This document shows, piece by piece, positions 46,403 through 59,706 of a stretch of DNA of 64,000 nt; within the stretch, counting starts at the first letter, position 1, and every line of letters begins with the position of its first letter. Position numbers and translations under genes: made by a program. The stretch covers positions 124,001-188,000 of the forward strand of contig JAQSEB010000200.1 in NCBI GenBank assembly GCA_030063045.1, in the 5' to 3' direction. The stretch is from Pratylenchus scribneri. Lineage: Eukaryota > Nematoda > Chromadorea > Rhabditida > Pratylenchidae. The notes beneath the pieces are model-generated. The model saw only the letters and a program-made list of their open reading frames with translations. It was not told where the DNA came from and ran no database searches.

Positions 46403-49400
46403 TCAAACCATTTCTGTTGATTTTGGCCTTTTCCCCTCACAAATTAGAATTGGTTGCCCCAATCCTTTTTCATGTTTTTCCGTCTCTTTTCGTCGCCTCC
46501 ACATTTCCCCATTGCTTTCATCCGGCCCAAATATTTCTTCCAAAGGCGCATAAATTAATTCATAAAGTAATGATGTATCCTCCGGCTGCTCATTTCTCTC
46601 CTTTATGCCCAATTTTTGAAGATATTCATTGGCCAATCCAATTCCATCACTTTGCTCACTTCCTTTCGATATTCGATCCGGATCAATGCAGCCAGAATCC
46701 GGCTGTGATCGTCGACTTCCCCCACTTGGCATTGGCTGATTATTATTCACCGAAGAATCAAAAATATTCACATAATTTGTTGATTTAGTGCCCCCAATTG
46801 CATTGTTTTGTTGACTGAATTGGCCACTCTCGAAGGAGGGAGAAAATCCCCTGCAAATGATGCCATCCATTCCCAATTGCCTTTGTTGTTCCAATTGAAT
46901 TTGACGACAGGCAGAAACAGTGAATACCCTCTTCTTTGGTGTTGGCCTCAAAAAATCAGCATCCGGTTGGGATTTATTTGGCAAATTTTGGGCACGAAGG
47001 AAAAGTTTGGCGATAAGAAGGGCAGAAAGGCAACAAATGAGGAGCAAAAGGAATGGAAGGAGAAGAAGGGGAATAAATTGATGGGTGGACGGAGATGAAG
47101 CAATTTGGGGTGGATCAGAATTGGGCGAAACAATCTGCGGATAAATTGAATTAATTCAATTTGAATGGGAGGGGAATATTACCTCGACAAAAACAATGGA
47201 ATTTGTCCTTTTCATTGGAATTTGCATGGATTGGGCCCAAACAGTGAATCGAATCACATTCGCCTCCGATCCATTTCCCCCGCCATCCTTTGTTGGTGGC
47301 ATTCGAATCAATGCCAAACTACCATTTGAAGGATCAATTGATACAAAATGGGCGGCAATTAAATCAGCCGGATCCAATGAATATTTAATTCCATTTCCAA
47401 TTCCAATGTCTTCGTCCGTTGCCGAAATTTGGCCAAATTGTTGACCAATTTGTGGATTTTGGGGAAGCTGAAAATTTGTTTTAATTTATTAATTTGTTTT
47501 TGGGGGAATTGCCTGAAATGTGTAGGCATTTTTTGTGAATTTTGGTGCAAATTCATCCACTCCAATTAAATATATTTCGGCTGGAACTTTTGCCTCGAAT
47601 GCTCCTTGTCCATTCTTTGCAATCACATTGAATTTAATCGGATTTTTGGCAACATTTTGGCCGCCCTCCAAATTCAATGGTGCCGTCAAAATAATTCGCC
47701 CACTTGATGGGTCCATTGAAATTGTCTAAAATTCACAAAATAATTATCCCATTTCCATCTGTTTTTGGCCACCTCATTCCATTTTGCCCCAATTTCATCA
47801 ATTGAATATTTCCATTTATTCTTTTTATTCTCTTTTTCTGCAATTTTAACCGTAAAAAGAATTGTGCCCGGGGGCGTATTTTCTTCCACAAATTTTCGAT
47901 AAATTGGCACACCAAATGTTGGAATATTTTCATTCAAATATTTTGAAATTGTCTCATTTTCCACAAATATTTTCAATAATTTCACTGTTTTTCTTTCCGG
48001 ATATTCCGAATTCATTTGGCAAATGGCCAATTCAATTTGGTTTTGGACCATTTCTATGGAATTATTGCCGCCCATTTTTGTGCCGATTTCCCTTCCAAAT
48101 TCATCATTCCAATTGCCAAAATTCAATTCGCCTTTTTCTCTATCCATTTTGAACATTCCAAAATCATTTCCGGCCAAAATTTGGTAAATTCTTTTGGAAT
48201 TTTCAACCGATGAATTTTTGTTGTTCATTCTGAAAAACCAAAAATTGAACATTTTTCAATTTAATGCCTACAAACTTTGCCAACAATTTCCCCTTCTCCG
48301 TATTTTGCCCAATCAAAATTTTTTCTGTCCAATTTCCCAAATCAAAATCTGGCCATTTTTCATTTTCATCCACAATTTTGATTCGCACCGATGCCCTCGC
48401 CCCATTCGATGATTTCATCAATGGAGGAGGGCAACCGGAAATTGTTGCCTCCAAATCGATCCATTGTCCCCGCATTTCGGGCTCCAAAATGCCATCCAAA
48501 AATATTGTCCCATCAAAATCAATGCGAAATGGATTAAAGGAGGAATTGGCCGGAAAATGGAGGCCAAAATCACAATTCAATGGCAATCGAGGAGGATGGA
48601 GGAGATGCAATTGACCAATTGGCATTTTGGGTGGCAAATATTCAGCCGAAGAGATGGAAAAACTTAAAACAAATTGAATGAATTGAATTGAGGAATGAAT
48701 GAATGAATGAATTGAATACGTGAATGTGGGATTGGAAAATGTTGGGCTAATTTTGTGATGGATATTCGAATCTGCGATGATTGGCCCAATTCGAATTGTG
48801 CAAAATGAGAACAATGGAGGATGGCCGGAATCAATTGCTTTCATCGTGAAAAATTGTTGTTCAAATTCATCGATGCCATCTTTGATAATTGGTGGTTTCC
48901 TACTTAACCGAAGTTCCCCTTCAATCAAATATTTTTGGTTAATTAAAATTCAATTATTCACCTGTATTCCTATCCAATGTCAACAAATTTGTCTCATCAT
49001 TTCCATTGTCACCAGTCCCAACTAATTCAAATTTGATTTGTCCATTCATTTTCGTACCATCCCCGTCTTTTGCCTCCAATTTGGCCAACAATGTTCCAAT
49101 TTGGGCATTTTTTGGCAATTCCAATTCCAAAAATGGATTCATGAATTTTGGGGCATTGTCATTTGAATCCAATATTTCAATGCTTAAATTTGTCATCGAA
49201 CAATGATGAATGCCATCGGATGCCTTCATTTAATTAATATTGTTTTAATATGAATATGCAATGCCATTAATGCCTAACTAAGGGGGCTCTTTTCCTATTC
49301 ATCCTATCTACTGCTGTACCCCCAGCCCCCACTTTTGCCTAATCACCTGCCACCGTATCAATCAAATATTGCCGTAATTCAAAGTTCAAACCCACCCTTT

Positions 49401-52400
49401 CCCCACTAAAATGTTCAATATTTCCACCACTTTTTCGACATTCTGTTATCACCATTTTCCGCACAATAAATAAATGATAATTTAAAGACGAGTCCCCTTT
49501 ATTCCTATCCCTTCCTTTGGGCCAATGGGGGCTTAAGCCTCCGGCGAAGGTCCGGTGCGAAAGCCTAGGCCCAACTTTCGCCCCACACTAGATCTTTAGC
49601 CAAGATTAGGACTAATAGAAATATCCACAATTCACCTCAATTTGTAATTCATGCCTTCTTTTGGCCTCAAAATCCAATTCTTTTGCCAAATGAATTCTGC
49701 CAGTCCATCGGCCAATTTCAAAATATTTTTCCTCATTTCCATTCATTATTGAATATTCCACCCAATCCGAGTCAACATCATTTGCCCCAATTCGGGCAAT
49801 TTGTGTTCCAATTGGTGTATCTAACATCAATTGAATTAATGAATATTTCCCATTCCCATTAATTCATTTCCTCACTTTCATTCAATTTTATTGGCCCATT
49901 TTGCCTTCGAATTGTTGGCCAATTATCCTCCTTGTCCATCACCCGAATATCCACCCGGCATTCCGCCCTTTGACCATTCCCAGAAAATGCCAAAATTTGA
50001 AGTGAATAAAATGGCCTAATTTCGGCATCCAATTCCAAATTTGTCCACAATTTGGCGGATTCATCAATTTGAAATGCGGAATCCAAATTGCCGGAAACAA
50101 TGCTCAAACTCAATGGGGAATTTCCCTTTTCCTCATTCAAATTCACCAAATCCAACTAAATTTAAATTAAAATGAATTAATTTTAATTCATCCCCCAATC
50201 ATTGACCTTAATCACCATTTGCCCTTTTGGCATTCCCTCCCAAATTTGTGCCACATATTTTCGCCGGCTGAATGCCAAATTCAACTTTCCTTCATTTTTT
50301 CTTTTTTCCCATTCAATTCGAATTCTTTTCATTTCTGAATTCAATGATTTTGGCCTTCCTTTGTCCATCGCCCGAATATCAATCCAAACTCCGGAATGTT
50401 CCCTCAAATATGCCGTTTCCCTTCAACAAATTAATTTAAATTTAATTCAAATTTGTATTTTTCACCTTTCAAAGCTTAATTCGCCCGTTTCCGGTTCCAA
50501 ATCGAACATTCCACTTGGATCATTTTCCATTTCAAAAATAATTTCCCCATTTTTTCCTTCATCTTCATCCTCTGCCCCAATTTTTCCCAAAATATGGCCA
50601 ATTTTTGCTTCAATTGGCAATTCCAATTTTTCGGCAATTCCAATTAATTTTGGCGAATTATCATTTCGATCGATGACCTCAATTCGGACGGAACAAACAT
50701 CCTTAAAATTAAATTAAACATAAATTCACTGTATTTTGACTGACCGCTTTCCTCGGTGAAGTGCCAAAATCGGTTGCCGAAATCATCAACAAATGTTCGG
50801 CCTTTGCCTCTCTGTCCAATTCCAGGCATGAAAGCCAACCACTTTTTGGGTGGATTGAGAATAGGGAATGCCAATTGCCTCCTTCAATGCCAAAAACAAT
50901 TGTTGACGATGATTCCTCCCCTTCTTTGGCCAATTTTTCCCCCAATAACCGAATTCTCAACAAATTGTCAATTTTCATTCCCTCCGGAATTGACAAATTT
51001 CCACATGAAGTTGGCTCTATTTTTGGCCCAATTCCCCATTGAATTGGCGAAATATTCAATTGGGAATGGTCAAAAAGTTGGGACGAATTTTTGGGCCGAG
51101 CAATCACTGAATTTGACATAAATAAATTATTTTATTTATTTATTTTTTACTGACCAATTATTGTCAAATTTTGCTGAATTTGTTCATTTGGAGGAGGCAA
51201 ATAAAAAAGATTTCCAAAATCTTCGAAGAAAAAACCAGGCAATGAAGGAAAAAGAAGGAATTCAACATTTTCGGGTCCATCTTTGTTGGAAATGAAGAAT
51301 AAATTATTATATTTTTGTACCTTTCCTTCCAAAATTGGCCACAAATTGTTTTCCTCCATCCAATTTTAATTCTGCCCAAAATTGTGGCCGATCGAAATAG
51401 GCAAATTGCCGCCGGCCAAAATGGTCAAAATAAATTGTGAAATGTTGTTCGCCAAAATTTGATGGCGAAATTGAGGCCCTTACGGTCAATTGGATGGATG
51501 AAATGTTGGATGGAATGATGGAAGGGGCATTGGCCAAAATGGAGAGAGCACCTGAAATTGAATGATGATTGCTTAAGGCAATATTCCCTCTACAGTATTT
51601 TTTGACTATAGCCCTTTATTCCTTTCTCACCATTTTTAGGGTCAATTTGAAAGGGCACAACATCCATTTTTGATGAGCCAACAATTTTGAATTCATTCGG
51701 CCTTTTGTCCACCACAAAATAATGAAAAATATTGCCTCTATCCGTGTATAATCCTTTCTCAAAATTTGCCATAAAAATGGTCACATTTGGCCGACTAAAA
51801 AATTCTTTTATTTTTATTTAAATTCCCAAAATTAACCTCAAAAATTTTGGGCTTTTTATTTCATCATTTTGAATAATATTTATTTGTCGAATGCATTTTG
51901 TTGTCCATCTTTTTCCACCATTTCCATTTTTGCTTATTTTTATTATTAAAATATGCCATTTTGCCTTCCTCCAATCCAATTTTCCTTTAATGTATATTTT
52001 TCCATTGTTTTCATCAATTCCAAATAATTCATCATTATTCCCTTCTTTTGCCAATTCAAAATGAATTAATTCATCCCCAATTCCTTCATTCACTTGACCA
52101 ATAAAATTCCCTGCAATTTTGACCAATCATCAATGTCCCCGCCCCTTCATTCCAATTCCAACCAATTGCCGTTGATTCGCTAATATTCCATTGGTCAAAT
52201 AATTTTTCACATTTTGGCCTCATTTTCATTTCCATTTTCCTCTCAATCCATTCTCCCATTTCCAATCGAATTCTTTGCTCATTTTTATGGCCAATATTTT
52301 CCTCCATAAAATTATCATTCCAAGGATGTGCCGTAATTCGAAGGGAAATTGAGGATTCATTTGAGGAAGGCCAATCCCCAATAAATAATTCCCCGCTCAA

Positions 52401-55400
52401 TTCGTCCAATTCAATCAATCCATTGTCCATAATCTGCGAATATTTAATCAAATAATTATTCCATTTATTTTTCCAACCTTTTCTGCCTTCTCATTTTCTC
52501 CCTCAATTCGATAAAAATATTCCAATTTTGAATAATTTTCCATTTGATAAATTGCCTTTTTTGAATGAATTGTCCAATTTGTTGGAATTTTAATTGCCAA
52601 TATTCTTTCATCCTTCAATTTCACTCGAAATTTAAATAATTTTGAATTTCTCCCCTCTCCATCCTCCATTCGAATTGACAATTTTGTCCCATCGATGTTT
52701 CCTCCTTCAATCTTTTTTGCCAAAACCAATTTTCCCTCCGGACCAATCAAAAAATATTCTAAATTTCTTTCTGCTAATTATTTCTCCAAATTTCAAATTC
52801 GCCCCACCATTTTGGCCTTCTAAATGCCATTTTGTTCCAATTCCATTGGATGAATTCATTTTCATCAATTCTGTGCCCATTTCCATTCCATTTTCCACCC
52901 AAATTATCTTCTCCTCCTCCTCTTCCATTTGGCCATTAATTATTTCGGTTTCTTCTTCTCCAATTTTTGTCCAATTATTATTCCCATTTTGTACATTCAC
53001 TTGGCAAATTGTGGACAATGGTGCCGAATTTGTTGGCTGATCCTCGGCAATCACCAAAAATGAATTCATTTTCCGAATTATTTTGGCCAATTCCAATTCA
53101 TCATTTAAATGCTCCATCAAAAATATATCACCTAAAATGGAAATTAATTCATTTTCTTCAAATTTTTTTCGACCATTTGCGGCCATTTGGAAAATTCCAT
53201 TATTTGGCTGTTGCATTCGAAAACGGATGGCCCCATTTTGGCCTTCATCCCCGTCCTCTGCCTCAATTCGCCCAATCTTTTGGCCTCCTTTTTGTCCAAT
53301 CCCCAATTCCAAATTTGTTATTTTTTTCGTACAATTTGGTGCATTATCATTCAAATCCAATATTCCAATTCGCAATTTTGCTGTCCCATTCCGAGGCGGA
53401 TTCCCTCCATCCATCGCATTCAATTCAAATAAATATTCTTTGCATTTTTCCCGATCAAAATGATGTCGAAGGAAAATCTACAAAAATCATTAAATTTATT
53501 CGATTCCAATTTGAATAGCACCTCTCCATTTCTGGCATTTATTCCCAAAATTGGTTCATCCTCTTCATTGATTTCCGGTCTAATTTGGCTAATCCCATAT
53601 TGAATTCGACTATTTTCCATTGATTTGTCCGCATCTTTTGCCTCAACTCGGAGCAATATTTGTCCAATTTCCGCATTTTCGTACACCTTAAATTCAAATT
53701 AAATTAATTTTCCCATTCAATTTTAACCTCAATCGAATATTCATCTTCCACAAATTTTGGCCCATTATCATTCACATCCAGCACAATCAATTCCAATTCC
53801 ATTTCTGCCTTTCTCGCCGGCATTCCGTGGTCAAATGCCCTCAACCCAATCCAAAAATGTTGGCCATTTCTGCCTTCATCCACATCCAATTGGGCACTCA
53901 ATGAAATGGCCCCAGTTTGGGGATGAACCAAAATGGGGAGGAGGGAATTATTCGGCCTGATGCCCACCAATTCATAGCTGATTCGTCCATTCTAAACAAT
54001 CATTCAAATTCCATCCTATTAATCCATTATTTTCATTCACCTCCTCCCCTCTATCTTTGTCCATTGCTTTTATCGCATAAAATGGCACGTGAATTGGCTG
54101 ATCTTCGGCCAATTCAATGCGCACTTTTTTTGCACCAAATTTTGGCCCGTTGTCATTCGTGTCCAAAATTTGCACCAAAATTTGTGTATAATTTGTGCAA
54201 TTTTTGGTGCCATCAATTGCCTTCAAAATTAATCCAATTCAATTGCATTTTAATATTAATTCGGCCCACTTTTATATTCAACAAATATTCATCTCCTCCG
54301 GCCACATCCGCATCCAATTCCCCCTCCAAAATGAGTTGATTTGGCCGCATTTCATCGAATCCAAAAAGGCCATTCCCTTCCATTCCTTCTTCCCGCACTA
54401 TTTCAAATCGAATTTTTTCCGGGTCCGCCACTTCCTCCACCCTCAATTGGCCAATTCCAATGCCCGGCAATGTTTCCTCCGATATTTTGAACCGAAATAT
54501 TCTTTCACTGAAGCTCATACAATGGAAATGTGCCGGCAAAAGACGAACTCGGATTATTGCCTGATTAAAAAGTCCAAAAGAATTAATATAAATTTACTCA
54601 TTCCAAACCATTTCTTCGCTTCTCCTTCCGCCCGAATCTTTTGCCTCCACCCTCAATTCCATTCCGTACATTCCAATTTGTCCTTCCTCAACCATTCCCA
54701 GCTTTTTTGCGCCCAATTCCGTCAGCCTCAATTCCCCATTTTGACGGTCAATTTGGAATAATTCGGCCCCAATTCCTTGGCCCATTTCAAAATTTATTTG
54801 ATTGAATTTTGCCGTTTGGTCTTTGTCAATTGCCCGAACCCGGAGCAATGTTTTGGATGGGTCAAGTCCATCGGGACTGAGCAAAAGTGCATATTCCCGG
54901 GGATGGAAAATTGGGGAATTGTCATTGACGTCCTCCAGCCGAATTAACAATTGTGAATTTGCCTCAGGTCCATCTAATAATTCAAATTCCATCCACAAAA
55001 TATTCCCATTTTCCAATACCCCCATTTCCGGCCATTGCCTCCAATTCAATAATGTTCCCATCCCTTTCAATGTCCAACCATTCTTTTGTACATAAAATCC
55101 CCGTTTTTGAATCCAATTTGAAAAATCCGCTGAATTCGTCTTCCGAAAGCCAATAATGCAAATTTGAGGCATTTTGGCCAGGGCAAATTGCATTGTCGAC
55201 GGCAGAAATCTTCGAAATGAATGAATGAATTATTATTTAAATTATTCATTCATTTTGTGAAAGAACATGCAATCCAAATAAATCACCTTGGCAACGCAAA
55301 AAATGGATAAAATGAAAAACAAACAGAATTAAAGTGGGAAAAGACGAAAATTAAACGAATAATTGGCCAAAACAAAAAGGAAAGATGAGCTTCCAGGCAA

Positions 55401-58400
55401 TGCCATTTTTATTCCTGAATATGGGCGGCGAAATGGCCTACATTTTGGAGCAAAGATTGCAGGCACAAAATGTGGGCGATGAAAAAAGCACAAAAGTTTT
55501 ATGCGATATTTTGGCCGTAATGCTCAGTAAAAGTTTCCTTGAGGAATTATTTGAGCCGCAGGAAATGTAAGAAAATAAATAAAATTGGATGGAATTATTC
55601 AATAAATTAGAATGACGCGACAAGGATTGCGCCAATTTTTTGAGCAAATTGCGCATTCTTCGGTGATGCGATTGAATGAAGCCAGGTTTTAATTACTAGG
55701 GAAGCACCAAATTTATATTTGAAATGAAAAGTATGGACAAATTGTTCGATTTGATGACAATGGCAGTCAAATATCAATTCCTTCTTTGCAAAGAACCATC
55801 GGAATTGGTTTTGGTCACAATGAACCATTTGGATGGGATGAAGGCAATTTTCAAAACGCATCCGAATATTGTGGAACACATCGATTATGCCAATACATTG
55901 GTCCAAAATAAATTGGCATTCATCAAATATTCCCCTTTCAATTAAAGTTGATGGACTATTTTGGGGATACTCCCCTCTGGCAAATGTCCGTAATTCGTTC
56001 TGAATTGCTCAACTTTTTGCTGGGATGCCGGGTCAAAGTCAGCTTAATGTTGAGGGAACGGCGCCAATTGGAGGATGGTCGATTTGTGCTGTTTCCGGAC
56101 GGCGAACAAATTGAATTGCCCTACAATGCGGTGGTGCCCGGATCCGTTCGTTATGTGGAGAATGGGGCCCTGGTGAGGAGTGAACAATTCCCGGTGGAGG
56201 AACGTTTTAAAGTGTCACCGGATGGAGGATATCAGGTGGGGGAGAGAATGGAGGGAAATGAATGAATTGGTGGATAATTAGGGGGAAGAATGTATTTGGA
56301 AAGGGGGAATGAATTCATTTTAAAGGATCGGACCACAGTGAGGGGAACAACCCTTGGCCAGAATATGTACAAAATAAGTGCGGATGCAGTTCAGGTAATT
56401 TATTTTGGATGTGGCCAATATTCCCTAAATCAATATTTTATTTAGGCCAGGGATCGTTTGGCATCGCATGAGGCCAACAAATTGACACAAGGATCAGCGC
56501 CAGCCGGGGCAACCGGCGATGAATTGGAATTGTTGAGCATGTTGATAAAAGGGGATAATAAAGGAGGAGATGGATTTGAATTGAGTTTATTTGAGGAAGA
56601 GGAGGAAATAATAATGGGGAAGAAAAAGAAGGATGGAGGAGGAAATGTGGAGAAAGGGACAAAGGCAGCACCAGTGGCCAAAAGAAGTTCATTGAGTAAA
56701 GCAATGAAGGAGGTGAAAGGAGGGGAAATGTAATTGAATTGAATTCACTTTTTAGATGAATTTGGAAAAGGAGGAAAAATTGCCGGAAAAGCCGCCATCA
56801 AGGAAAGGAGCACGAAAGGGCAAAGAATTGTTGGATATGATGGACCAAGAGGCAAAAGGAACAACAACAACGAAGAAACCAACGGAATTGGCACGAAAAA
56901 GAAGCAATTCAGCAAAAAGAGGAGGGGCAAAATGAATGAAAATTTGGGGATAATGGAATGAGGGAATTAAAAACAATTAATTGAATGGAATAAATTGTTT
57001 GTAGATGGGAATTGGGAATATTACCTGGAATATGCAAGTGCCCGGTCGAATATCCTCGGAAATTGTCAATTCATAAAGGGATTGGCCAAAATGAATTCGG
57101 CTGGATTCATTTGAATAAATGGGCATTAGCAAAATGGAAACATTCGTTCGGGCCGAAAGTGGCGGATTGCCATGGTCGACGGCCTCAACTTGAAATTGAA
57201 TTTTTTGGCCTCCATCCGATTGGCAAAAGGGCAATTGCTTAAAAATGGCAATTCCTCAAATCAGTGTATTAGTTCAACCTTTTCATTCCGTAGCCACAAT
57301 TCGCCAGTTTCCTTGTCAATTTTGAACAAATCTGTTCCCACCAATTTATATTCAATTCGTCCATTTTCGCCACTGTCCTCATCTTTTGCCACCAGCCTCC
57401 TCCCTTCCTCTGTTGTCCCATCTTCGCCCAATTTCCATTCAAATTGGAAATTTGTGCTATTCCAAATTGGTGAATTATCATTCAAATCCTTCAATGTCAA
57501 ATGAATTGGCAAATCCACGAGAACATCGCCCCCAGTTCCCTTTCGAAACAGCAAATCCATTTGGAATACTTCATTCAAATTTACAATTATTATTTATTAA
57601 TATTGTCAATGCCAATAAAATAATGCCTAATAAGGGCCCTTCCTTTTCATCCTACTGTACCCCCCCCCCCCCCCACTTTTTGCCTAATCAATCCGTCACC
57701 CTATCAATCAAATATTGCCCCAATGTGCCTTTTTAAACCCACTACTTCCCCAGTCCCCACAAATATAAACCCGATCCCATTTCTCTTGGGGGACTGGGGA
57801 CTCCCGGTTCCCGGAGCGAGAGCTTAGGCCTACTCTCAATCCGAACAAACACCAAATTTCGGAATATTCCACAGTCCCTCTTTTTGCATTTTTACCTGCC
57901 ATTTTTTCGTGGTCCAATTGCCCACAAATCACCAATAAATAAATATTGCCCGAATCCGTTTGTCGAAGGCAAATTGCCGATTGGCCTCCAAGGAGGGAAA
58001 GTCTGAAGAACCAAAATTAATTAATTTATTAATTAATTATAATTATTTGACTTCAATTCTTCCAATTCCCTTTCCGAATCGCCTTCCACCGAAGCCCTGG
58101 CCAGCACTTGGCCCAAAGGCAATCCTTCCGGCACATTTTCTGGTGTCCCATCCTCCGTCAACCAAATCAGTCCAATTCGGTGTATTCCCATCGTCGATGA
58201 TTTCCCTTTTTCATTTCCTTCAATCACAATTTGGACGGTGGCCGTAGCCTCCAATGGATTTGGGATTCCTTTGTCTTTTGCGCAAATGACCAATTCAAAT
58301 ATAATTGGGCCAGACAAATTCGGGGGCAATGAATTTTGGAGGGAAATTGCGCCAGATTTTGGGTCAATTTGCATTTGAATTTGAGGTGGAATGGATGATG

Positions 58401-59706
58401 GGGCCAACATTTGTTGATGATGTCCAATGATGGATTGCTAAAAGGGAGGGGGAGGAGGGATAATATCTAATTTAATTTTAAAACCGATGCAATTGAATAT
58501 TCAATTTGGCCATTTTCGCCCTCATCTTGATCTTTTGCCGTGACCCTCAAAATTGGAATACCCGGACCAATATTTGGGCCAATTCTCGTTGAATAATGAG
58601 ATTGAATAAATTCTAATAAATTAATTCAAATTTAAATTGGAATTTAATTTGCCTGGTGGATTATCATTCGCATCGAGCACATCCACCTCAACTCGCAATT
58701 TGCCCATCCTTGAATAAACCCAATATTTATTTCATTTTCCATAAAACTAACTTTGGTGGTTTTCCCCCATCAATTGCCTCCACCAATAATTCATATTTTG
58801 CCCGATATTCTCTGTCCAATTGTCCATTCACCACCAAATCCAGGAATAATTCCCCATTATAGGAAAGCCGAAATGCATTGTTCACATTGCCGGAGGCAAT
58901 TCGATATTTTTGTATACCGTATTTTCCCTCGTCCGCATCCTTTGCTTTTGGCAAATTCATTTCGGTGTTTATTCTCGCATATTCCGATATTTCCACCTTT
59001 TTAATTTGCCAATTTCCCATTCCATTTAATTTCCACATTTTAGTCCAACCCGAATTGAATCGACCGGAAATGTTGGGCCATTGTCATTTTCGTCCAAAAT
59101 TTCAATTCTAATCTCAATTGGCTCATTCCCATCGACGGGAATGGCCAAAATTTGTATTTTGTTGGCCACCTCTCGATCCAAACTTTGGCCCAATCGTACG
59201 GAGATTTCCCCTGTCCTTTCATTCACTTGGATGATCTAAATAAAAGGGAATATTTTATTTCCCTACAATTTTCATTTTCCGTTCATTTTCCCATTCCATT
59301 TTCACTCAAGGTCGAAATAAACCCAAAATGGGGGAAAATGATGGTTTAGAAAAAAAAATCATTGGGGCGAATGAATGGAGGCCAATTGGAAAAATGGGAA
59401 TTTAGAATAGAATGAGTGGGTAATAAATGGTGCGATTATTTTGGATCAAAATATTGGACTGACCCTTTCGGCGATGCCATTTCCTTCGGGTGGGAATACA
59501 ATAAAGAAATTCTGCTTTTCCTGTGCCTCCAAAGGCTCTCCATTTTCGCCTCGCACAAATCCAATATGTTGACCGGATGCCAAGGATTCTGGCACTCGAA
59601 AAACCCTTTGACGTTCATTTAGGCCAAAAATTGTATTCAAAAAATGAAAAATGGCAATGAAAAGAATGAAAAGGGAATAAATGGGAATATTTGGGCATTG
59701 GACCAT
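46403..59706 (-). CDS. Giant atypical cadherin (Fat/Dachsous-type, many EC repeats)
   Basis: Cell-surface adhesion protein on the minus strand. It starts at 59704-59706 with signal peptide YSLFILFIAIFHFLNTIFG, then a long series of cadherin EC repeats. Calcium-binding inter-repeat motifs seen: LDENDNGP (~59090), LDANDNPP (~58665), KDLNDNSP (~57480), EDVNDNSPIF (~54915), LDTNDNGPKF (~54145), LDVNDNGPKF (~53750), LDLNDNAPN (~53330), DRNDNSPK (~50660), LDSNDNAPKF (~49140). There are also DRE/DxD-type partners such as LDREVANK, RAIDKDQ, KDADKSMEN and AEDGDEGQNG. Repeats between 52.7 and 49.8 kb are degenerate (for example MDKEDNWPTI). One TM (FLLLLICCLSALLIAKLFL, ~47040) precedes a ~195-residue Ser/Gln-rich cytoplasmic tail ending at 46403. 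No EGF or laminin-G module is visible, so Dachsous/CDH-1 architecture fits better than Fat/CDH-4 or CDH-3. Roughly 30 introns; a full gene model needs RNA data. OSCP1 sits in the intron at about 55240-56976. Confidence 0.8.
49262..49612. repeat. Dispersed intronic repeat, copy 1
   Basis: Fills the intron between the cadherin segments ending RRHELQIE and beginning KASDGIHHC. It begins TAATGCCTAACTAAGGG and includes ACTTTTGCCTAATCA, TATCAATCAAATATTGCC and a GC-rich end (CTCCGGCGAAGGTCCGGTGC). The first ~130 bp parallel the repeat at 57600 closely. It is much more GC-rich at its right end than surrounding introns. Confidence 0.6.
55385..56935 (+). CDS. OSCP1: OSCP1 (organic solute carrier partner 1) nested in the cadherin gene
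   Basis: Exons 55385-55566, 55611-55687 (approximately), 55731-55900, 55948-56235, 56326-56394, 56446-56711 and about 56755-56935 give a full-length protein. Family-typical segments: MSFQAMPFLFLNMGGEMAYI, LEQRLQAQNVGDEKSTKVLC, SSVMRLNEASMDKLFDLMTM, KEPSELVLVTMNHLDGMKAI, VIRSELLNFLLGCRVKVSLM and LGQNMYKISADAVQ, with an acidic/basic low-complexity end containing KGKELLDMMDQEAKG, like the conserved terminal DLLxMMD of OSCP1. OSCP1/NOR1 is linked in animals and algae to cilia and to organic-solute transport; its biochemical role is not settled. It lies entirely within one intron of the opposite-strand cadherin. The last intron is best taken as donor GTGAAAGG just after AATGAAGGAG; using the later GT leads to a stop. 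Confidence 0.88.
57600..57870. repeat. Dispersed intronic repeat, copy 2
   Basis: In the cadherin intron upstream of the EVFQMDLLFRKG exon. It starts TAATGCCTAATAAGGGC, shares CTTTTCATCCTAC, ACTTTTTGCCTAATCAA and TATCAATCAAATATTGCC with copy 1, and contains a 15-C run (57660-57674). The right part (CTGGGGACTCCCGGTTCCCG, then AGAGCTTAGGCC) parallels the GC-rich end of copy 1 in layout. Confidence 0.6.

Noticed and set aside
49540..49600. tRNA or tRNA-derived gene suggested by GC-rich GGTCCGGTGCG words
   Set aside because: No cloverleaf, no proper A and B boxes, no anticodon arm could be drawn; kept only as a dispersed repeat.
55901..55947. 32-nt GC-AG intron in OSCP1 starting at GCATTC
   Set aside because: An ordinary 47-nt GT-AG intron (55901-55947) gives the same frame and a better family fit, so the GC donor is unnecessary.
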